The notes under the pieces were generated by a model that worked only from the letters and a program-made list of their open reading frames with translations, did not search any database and was not told the origin of the DNA. A stretch of DNA of 26,747 nt. It comes from CAWDLX01 sp046728155. Its GTDB lineage: Bacteria; Actinomycetota; Actinomycetes; Mycobacteriales; Micromonosporaceae. The stretch is taken from NCBI GenBank assembly GCA_046728155.1, contig JBKPDY010000037.1, forward strand, positions 1 through 26,747. The letters are read 5' to 3'. Below are positions 22,645 through 26,747 of this stretch, one piece after another; the first letter of the stretch is position 1, and each line of letters begins with the position of its first letter. The position numbers and the translations under genes were made by a program.

Positions 22645-24759
22645 TCACCGTTGATTGGCCCGCACGGCAAGCCTCGCCTCACCGGTGCGTGCGATGCGAT
22701 GACAGCGCAGCCGGATCCCGGTGAGCGCCGTAACCACGGAATGGATGACAACGAGGTACATCAGCTGTCGGTACACGAACTGCTGCAACGGAAGCGTCCA
22801 CAATGGACCGAACGACTCCCGGTCGAGCCGCAGCGCGTAAACCGCGCCCACCGCCTGGATGCCGACGAATCCGAACCAGATCGCCGCCACCTGACCGATC
22901 GGGAGGAAGATCAGCCCGTACAACGCGTAGACGTCCACGGCCGGCGCCGCCAACGGCAGGATCAGCTGGAACAGAAGCAGGTACGCGAGGCCACGACGGC
23001 CGAAGCGGCCGGAGGCTCCACGCTCGACAATGGCGCGCCGGTGCTTCCACATCGCCTGGATCGTCCCGTAGCACCAGCGGTACCGCTGACGCCACAGCTG
23101 GCGCAACGACGACGGCGCTTCGGTCCACGCGATCGCGTCCTCGCGGTACGCGACATGCCAGCCGGCGCGGACAATCGCCATCGTCAGGTCGGTGTCCTCG
23201 GCCAGCGTGTCGGCAGGGATTCCCCCGATGTCGGCGAGCACCTCACGCCTGAATCCGCCGATCGCCCCGGGCACGGTGGGCATGCACTTACCGACCTCGA
23301 ACATGCGGCGGTCGAGGTTGAAGCCCATGACGTACTCCAGGTGTTGCCACCGTCCGAGCAGACCGCGGCGGTTGGCGACCTTCGCGTTGCCGCTCACGGC
23401 ACCGACGTACGGATCGGCAAAGGGCTGCAGCAACCGGCCGACCGCGTTGGGCTCGAGCACGGTGTCGCCGTCGACCAGCACGATCAGCTCGGTACCTGCT
23501 GCGGCCACGCCGGTGTTGAGCGCCGCCGCCTTGCCGGCGTTTTCCTGCCGGATGACCCGGACGTTGGGCAGATTCAATCGCCGAACGATCGCCGCGGTGC
23601 CGTCGGTTGAGCCGTCGTCGACAACGATGACCCATAGGCGCGGATAGTCGCTGGCGACGAGGGACCGGACCGTGGACGCGATGTTGGCACGCTCGTTGTA
23701 CGCCGGCACCACGACGGTGACCGGACCCACGAACATCAACCGGCGTGGCCGGCGGCGGCCGCGCCGCACCTGGACGGCGGAGGCGGTGAGCTGCAGGACG
23801 AGTCGGAGCACCCCCAACACGAGCGCGGCCGCCAGCAGCACGATCATGGCGCGGGCGAGGACGTCTGAGAACCACTGCGCCCACCGCATCGCCTCACCCC
23901 GCACGCGGTCTCCGGTCGGCGCACTCGCGGCCGGACCCAGAGCGAGGCCGGCGGAGACCGTCGTGAAGCGGTAGCCGTGCCCGGATAGCCGGGTCAACAA
24001 TTGGTCCAGCGCGGCGATGGTCTGGCTTCGGTCGCCGCCGCCGTCGTGCATCATCACGACGGCGCCGTGTCCGGCCGCTGGCGTGGCCGCCTGGACGATG
24101 TGGGCCACCCCCGGGCGACGCCAGTCATCGGTGTCGCGGTCGGCGAGCACGATGAGATAACCCGACTCGGCCACCTGCCTCATGTTGGTGTACTGGTTTG
24201 CCCTCACCGCATCTGGCTCGGACGAGTACGGCGGACGCATCAGCGTCGCCACCTTGCCGGTGGCGGCCGCGATAGCGTTCTGGGTCAGGCTGAGTTCCAG
24301 CCGCAGCCGCCACTCGGGCACGGTTGTGAGATCGGGGTGGGTGAACGTGTGCACACCCAGTTCGTTGCCGTTGTCGGCGATCCGTCGGGCAAGAGCCGGG
24401 TACTCGTTGACCTTGGAGCCGATGACAAAGAACGTTGCATGGGCGTTGTGGCGTTTGAGCACATCGAGGATGGCCGGTGTCCACTGTGGATCGGGTCCGT
24501 CGTCGAAGGTCAGCGCGATCGTGCGCGGATCCATGGTCCGCGTGACCACCTCCCCGTCCGGCTCGATGCGAACCACCGGACCGCCATCGAGGATGGATCG
24601 CGGCCCCGGCACACTGCTGGGAGTGGCAGGGCCAACGCCCTCCGCTCCGACGTGGTTGACCAGGCCGTAAAGCCCCAGCTCGACGAAGAGCACGACCATG
24701 ACCAACAGGATCAGCATCCAATGCGCCCGTAGCTCACCGGTCGGTCGGGATCGCGCCAC
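22645..24759 (-). CDS. Fused polysaccharide deacetylase (NodB)-family 2 glycosyltransferase
   Basis: A 704-residue membrane enzyme joining two activities. A membrane helix at about 15-37 leads to an extracytoplasmic NodB deacetylase domain: TFDDGPD (84-90), HTFTHPD (137-143), RPPY (175-178) and MMHDGGG (236-242). A second helix (304-327) leads to a cytoplasmic processive GT2 domain. This has DDGST (381-385), DGD (430-432), EDTD (521-524) and QxxRW (558-562), as in cellulose, chitin, hyaluronan and PgaC synthases. Further helices follow near 591-640 and 660-683. It probably synthesises, exports and de-N-acetylates an N-acetylhexosamine polymer; the polymer is inferred. GTG 24759 starts two bases after the TAA of the upstream gene. 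The open frame beyond it is a shadow of that gene. Confidence 0.92.
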   Translation of the reverse strand: MARSRPTGELRAHWMLILLVMVVLFVELGLYGLVNHVGAEGVGPATPSSVPGPRSILDGGPVVRIEPDGEVVTRTMDPRTIALTFDDGPDPQWTPAILDVLKRHNAHATFFVIGSKVNEYPALARRIADNGNELGVHTFTHPDLTTVPEWRLRLELSLTQNAIAAATGKVATLMRPPYSSEPDAVRANQYTNMRQVAESGYLIVLADRDTDDWRRPGVAHIVQAATPAAGHGAVVMMHDGGGDRSQTIAALDQLLTRLSGHGYRFTTVSAGLALGPAASAPTGDRVRGEAMRWAQWFSDVLARAMIVLLAAALVLGVLRLVLQLTASAVQVRRGRRRPRRLMFVGPVTVVVPAYNERANIASTVRSLVASDYPRLWVIVVDDGSTDGTAAIVRRLNLPNVRVIRQENAGKAAALNTGVAAAGTELIVLVDGDTVLEPNAVGRLLQPFADPYVGAVSGNAKVANRRGLLGRWQHLEYVMGFNLDRRMFEVGKCMPTVPGAIGGFRREVLADIGGIPADTLAEDTDLTMAIVRAGWHVAYREDAIAWTEAPSSLRQLWRQRYRWCYGTIQAMWKHRRAIVERGASGRFGRRGLAYLLLFQLILPLAAPAVDVYALYGLIFLPIGQVAAIWFGFVGIQAVGAVYALRLDRESFGPLWTLPLQQFVYRQLMYLVVIHSVVTALTGIRLRCHRIARTGEARLAVRANQR

Positions 24760-24761
24760 GG

Positions 24762-25163
24762 TTACTTGGACTTCGTCGGATGTGGCGGAGTCTGGGTCGG
24801 CACGTGACGCCTGGTGGCACTCGGCGTCGCGGCGGCGGTCGGGGCCGCCGTCGGTGTGGGTGCACCCGCCGTCGGGGTGACGCCAGAGGAGCCGGCTGAC
24901 GACTGCCCACCCGAGGAGGCCGAGGGCGTCGCCGTTGAGGCGGCGCTGTGATGCTGCGGGAACCCGGGCACCTGGACCGGCGATGCGCCCGACAATGCGA
25001 GGATCAACAGCACGAGTACCGCGGCTAGGACACAGCCGCCGCAGACGCCGACCACTCGCAGCATCCTGCGGCGGCGACCGGAGTGGTCGACAAAGACGGC
25101 CGGGGGCGGGCGACGCCGGCCGGCATGAGTCGTCGCATGATCGCCCCGGGTGCTCGACCTCAT
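24762..25163 (-). CDS. Small single-pass membrane protein with Pro/Thr/Ala-rich outer tail
   Basis: A 133-residue protein. A basic cytoplasmic N-terminus (about 1-34) is followed by one strong membrane helix at about 37-58 (VVGVCGGCVLAAVLVLLILAL). A low-complexity Ser/Thr/Pro/Ala segment runs to the C-terminus (TPTAGAPTPTAAPTAAATPSAT), typical of extracellular, perhaps glycosylated, stalks. No family recognised. ATG 25163 overlaps the stop of the upstream gene (ATGA) and has GGAAG 8 nt upstream. The next gene starts 2 bp after its stop, so it sits in a tight operon and may assist the deacetylase-GT2 enzyme. The ending HPTKSK is basic. Confidence 0.78.
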   Translation of the reverse strand: MRSSTRGDHATTHAGRRRPPPAVFVDHSGRRRRMLRVVGVCGGCVLAAVLVLLILALSGASPVQVPGFPQHHSAASTATPSASSGGQSSAGSSGVTPTAGAPTPTAAPTAAATPSATRRHVPTQTPPHPTKSK

Positions 25164-25801
25164 GGTGGTTCTTCCGTCGGGTGCGGTGGGGTTGGGTGGT
25201 TGGTCGAACGTCCGGCGCCGTCCTCGCCGAGCGCCGCGACGCAGAACGAGTCGACGTTGTCGATGCCGCCGGCCGCCGCCACGAGGGCCGCGAACCGCGG
25301 ATTATGGCTGGCGGCCGCGGCGTCCCGCAGGCTTTCGGTGCGCAATGCCCGGCACAGACCCGGCATGTCGCGTGCGGTGGCCGACGCCGGAGCCGCCGCG
25401 GTGGGAGCCTGACCACCGGGATGGATCGGGTGGTGCGTGGATATTCGTTGTGCATCGTCGGAATGAAATGGTGCGATGCCGGGGATCGCCCCCACGCTGG
25501 CCGCGAGCGCGACTCCGCCGGCCGTCACCACGAGGCTCAGCGCTGCCACCTTGATCGTGACCGGGCGAGCCCACGGGTGGCGATTCAACGGAACCCGATG
25601 TCTTCGGTACGGCCGAGCTCCCACGTCATGAACCGACCGGAAGGCCCGAACGGCGTTCTCCTCTCCGGGCAACGACCTGGCCTCGGCGCCGTGCTGATCA
25701 CCGCCGGCGGCCATCCCGAGCAGGCGGACCAGCCGCGGCGGACCCACGGCTTCACCGTCGAGGATCCGTTCAGCCGTCGCGGGGTCGATCAGCGGTCCCA
25801 T
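25160..25801 (-). CDS. Sigma-linked single-pass membrane protein (candidate anti-sigma or sensor)
   Basis: A 213-residue protein. The N-terminal cytoplasmic part (about 1-78) includes DPATAERILDGEAVGPPRLV and, later, LPGEENAVRAFRS, a combination I associate with membrane proteins encoded beside sigma genes in Micromonosporaceae. There is one membrane helix at about 81-105 (IKVAALSLVVTAGGVALAA). The outside domain has Cys at DMPGLCRAL and DSFCVAAL, possibly a disulfide pair, and a His/Pro-rich end. It has no zinc-binding HxxxCxxC anti-sigma motif. An in-frame TGA 12 bp upstream fixes ATG 25801. It is 34 bp after the sigma gene and overlaps the next by four bases. Confidence 0.72.
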   Translation of the reverse strand: MGPLIDPATAERILDGEAVGPPRLVRLLGMAAGGDQHGAEARSLPGEENAVRAFRSVHDVGARPYRRHRVPLNRHPWARPVTIKVAALSLVVTAGGVALAASVGAIPGIAPFHSDDAQRISTHHPIHPGGQAPTAAAPASATARDMPGLCRALRTESLRDAAAASHNPRFAALVAAAGGIDNVDSFCVAALGEDGAGRSTNHPTPPHPTEEPP

Positions 25802-25835
25802 CTCACCCGGTTCAGCGCCACTGCGCTCGTCGCCG

Positions 25836-26555
25836 TTACACTTGGGCCGCCCGGGCCCGCTCCACGGTCACGGCCGTAGTCGGTCCGTCACGCTCCGCAA
25901 GCATGGCGGCCAGTTGACGAAGACCGCGATGCGCCGCCGTGCGTATCGCGCCCGCTCGCTTTCCGAGAACCCGCCCAGCCGATGTCGCGTCCAGTCCCAT
26001 GACCACCCGCAACAGGACTGCCTCGGCCTGATCGGAGGGGAGCGACGCGATGAGGGCGATGGCGTCGGATGCCGAGACCGAGTCCAGCGCGAGCGCCTCG
26101 GTATCGTCCGGAGCGCTGCGGGCGATCAGTCGCTCCACTCCGCCGATGCTCGTCATTGGCCGGCGACGCAACCATCGAAGGTGATCCAGCGCACGATGCC
26201 GGGCAATTGTCGCGGCCCAGCCGCGAAACGCCGTGCCATCGCCCACGAACGTTCGAATGTCGCGGGCAATCTGCGCCCAGGATTCGGAGGCCACGTCCTC
26301 GGCGTCGTCGGCCACCAGACCACGCAGGTACCGCAGCAGCCCCGGCTGGACCGCCCGATAGAGAACACGGAACGCGGCCTCGTCACCGGCCTGTGCTTGG
26401 GCCACTTCGCTCGTAAGGTCCGGTACGCCCGCTTGCGTCCCGGCCCTGGGCGATGCGGCCTGGACCGCAGTCCGGCTGGTGCGAGGTCGATGTTCCATCG
26501 CGGACATCATGGGCGATGCACCGCCTACCGCGAAAGTCGAACCGGCGGGCGACAT
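25836..26555 (-). CDS. ECF-like RNA polymerase sigma factor
   Basis: A sigma-70-family protein of up to 239 residues. Region 2 is in DEAAFRVLYRAVQPGLLRYL through AEDVASESWAQIARDI and GWAATIARHRALDHLRWLRR, covering core binding and the -10 reading helix. Region 4 is LPSDQAEAVLLRVVMGLDAT through AGAIRTAAHRGLRQL, the -35 helix-turn-helix. There is no region 1 or 3 between them, as in ECF sigmas. The start is uncertain: ATG 26555, 26510, 26507 and 26498 are all possible, and none has a good Shine-Dalgarno. The frame also stays open to the right edge through a 24-bp repeat. It likely controls the envelope operon below it. Confidence 0.85.
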   Translation of the reverse strand: MSPAGSTFAVGGASPMMSAMEHRPRTSRTAVQAASPRAGTQAGVPDLTSEVAQAQAGDEAAFRVLYRAVQPGLLRYLRGLVADDAEDVASESWAQIARDIRTFVGDGTAFRGWAATIARHRALDHLRWLRRRPMTSIGGVERLIARSAPDDTEALALDSVSASDAIALIASLPSDQAEAVLLRVVMGLDATSAGRVLGKRAGAIRTAAHRGLRQLAAMLAERDGPTTAVTVERARAAQV

Positions 26556-26594
26556 TTTGCGGATCCGGCTTGGCTCGACGACGACCGACCGGCC

Positions 26595-26747
26595 GGGCTG
26601 AGCGGCGGCCGGTCGGCCGGGCTGAGCGGCGGCCAGTCGGCCGGGCTGAGCGGCGGCCAGTCGGCCGGGCTGAGCGGCGGCCGGTCGGCTGGGCTGAGCG
26701 GCGGCCGGTCGGCTGGGCTGAGCGGCGGCCAGTCGGCTGGGCTGACC
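26595..26747. repeat. 24-bp tandem repeat at the right edge
   Basis: Six complete units of GGGCTGAGCGGCGGCCrGTCGGCy start at 26595, 26619, 26643, 26667, 26691 and 26715, with a partial one at 26739. Variation is limited to one A/G and one C/T position, and the array runs out of the window. All three minus frames are open through it; in the sigma-factor frame it reads as octapeptides such as GRPAAAQP and SRLAAAQP. Confidence 0.9.

Noticed and set aside
24760..25455. A long N-terminal extension of the deacetylase-GT2 protein
   Set aside because: It lies out of frame over two real membrane-protein genes and is Arg/Pro-rich. The conserved protein begins at GTG 24759.
26595..26747. An ABC-transporter signature (LSGGQ) in the plus-strand reading of the right-edge repeat
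   Set aside because: The GLSGGQSA reading simply recurs every 24 bp and has no Walker motifs around it; it is a coincidence of the repeat.

Overview
The window is about 27 kb of very GC-rich DNA with dense genes, frequent GTG starts and strong G/C preference at third codon positions. It carries a roadblock/DUF742/small-GTPase 'conservon', several mycothiol- or DinB-type proteins, and the gene order rpsA-coaE-uvrB. Together these point to a high-GC actinobacterium. The family flavour resembles Micromonosporaceae (the lysozyme-like secreted protein, the sigma-linked membrane protein, and the deacetylase/GT2 fusion), but that placement is inference.

Left part (1-5183): a membrane protein cut by the left edge, divergent from a DinB-family protein. 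Next comes a 474-bp gap holding a degenerate 145-bp duplication bracketed by a perfect 14-bp inverted repeat. A secreted, Ala/Lys-repeat, lysozyme-like cell-wall protein follows on the minus strand; its N-terminal reading frame is ambiguous. An AT-richer divergent regulatory region with twin operator-like sites leads to a 35-codon ORF, a GNAT acetyltransferase and a GT4 glycosyltransferase.

Centre (5184-13404, plus strand): a four-gene conservon consists of a large sensor kinase, a roadblock/LC7 protein, a DUF742 protein and a Ras-like GTPase. Each gene overlaps the next, and a good promoter candidate lies upstream. It is followed by a cupin, an SCO6745-family protein and an M3 metallopeptidase with a clear Shine-Dalgarno sequence.

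Right-centre (13405-20451): a mycothiol-dependent maleylpyruvate isomerase-family enzyme (minus) is divergent from an NAD-dependent epimerase (plus). A structured intergenic region of palindromes and overlapping hairpins separates the epimerase from uvrB. Then come uvrB, coaE and rpsA on the minus strand, with a 12-bp perfect hairpin after rpsA.

Right part (20452-26747, all minus): reading leftwards from the right edge, an ECF-like sigma factor is followed by a single-pass membrane protein and a small Pro/Thr-rich membrane-anchored protein. A polysaccharide deacetylase-GT2 fusion comes next, then a secreted M36-type zinc protease and a SAM methyltransferase. The first four look like a translationally linked operon for envelope polysaccharide synthesis and modification. 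The right edge enters a 24-bp tandem repeat that is open in frame with the sigma factor. No tRNA, rRNA, CRISPR array, insertion sequence or phage gene was recognised.
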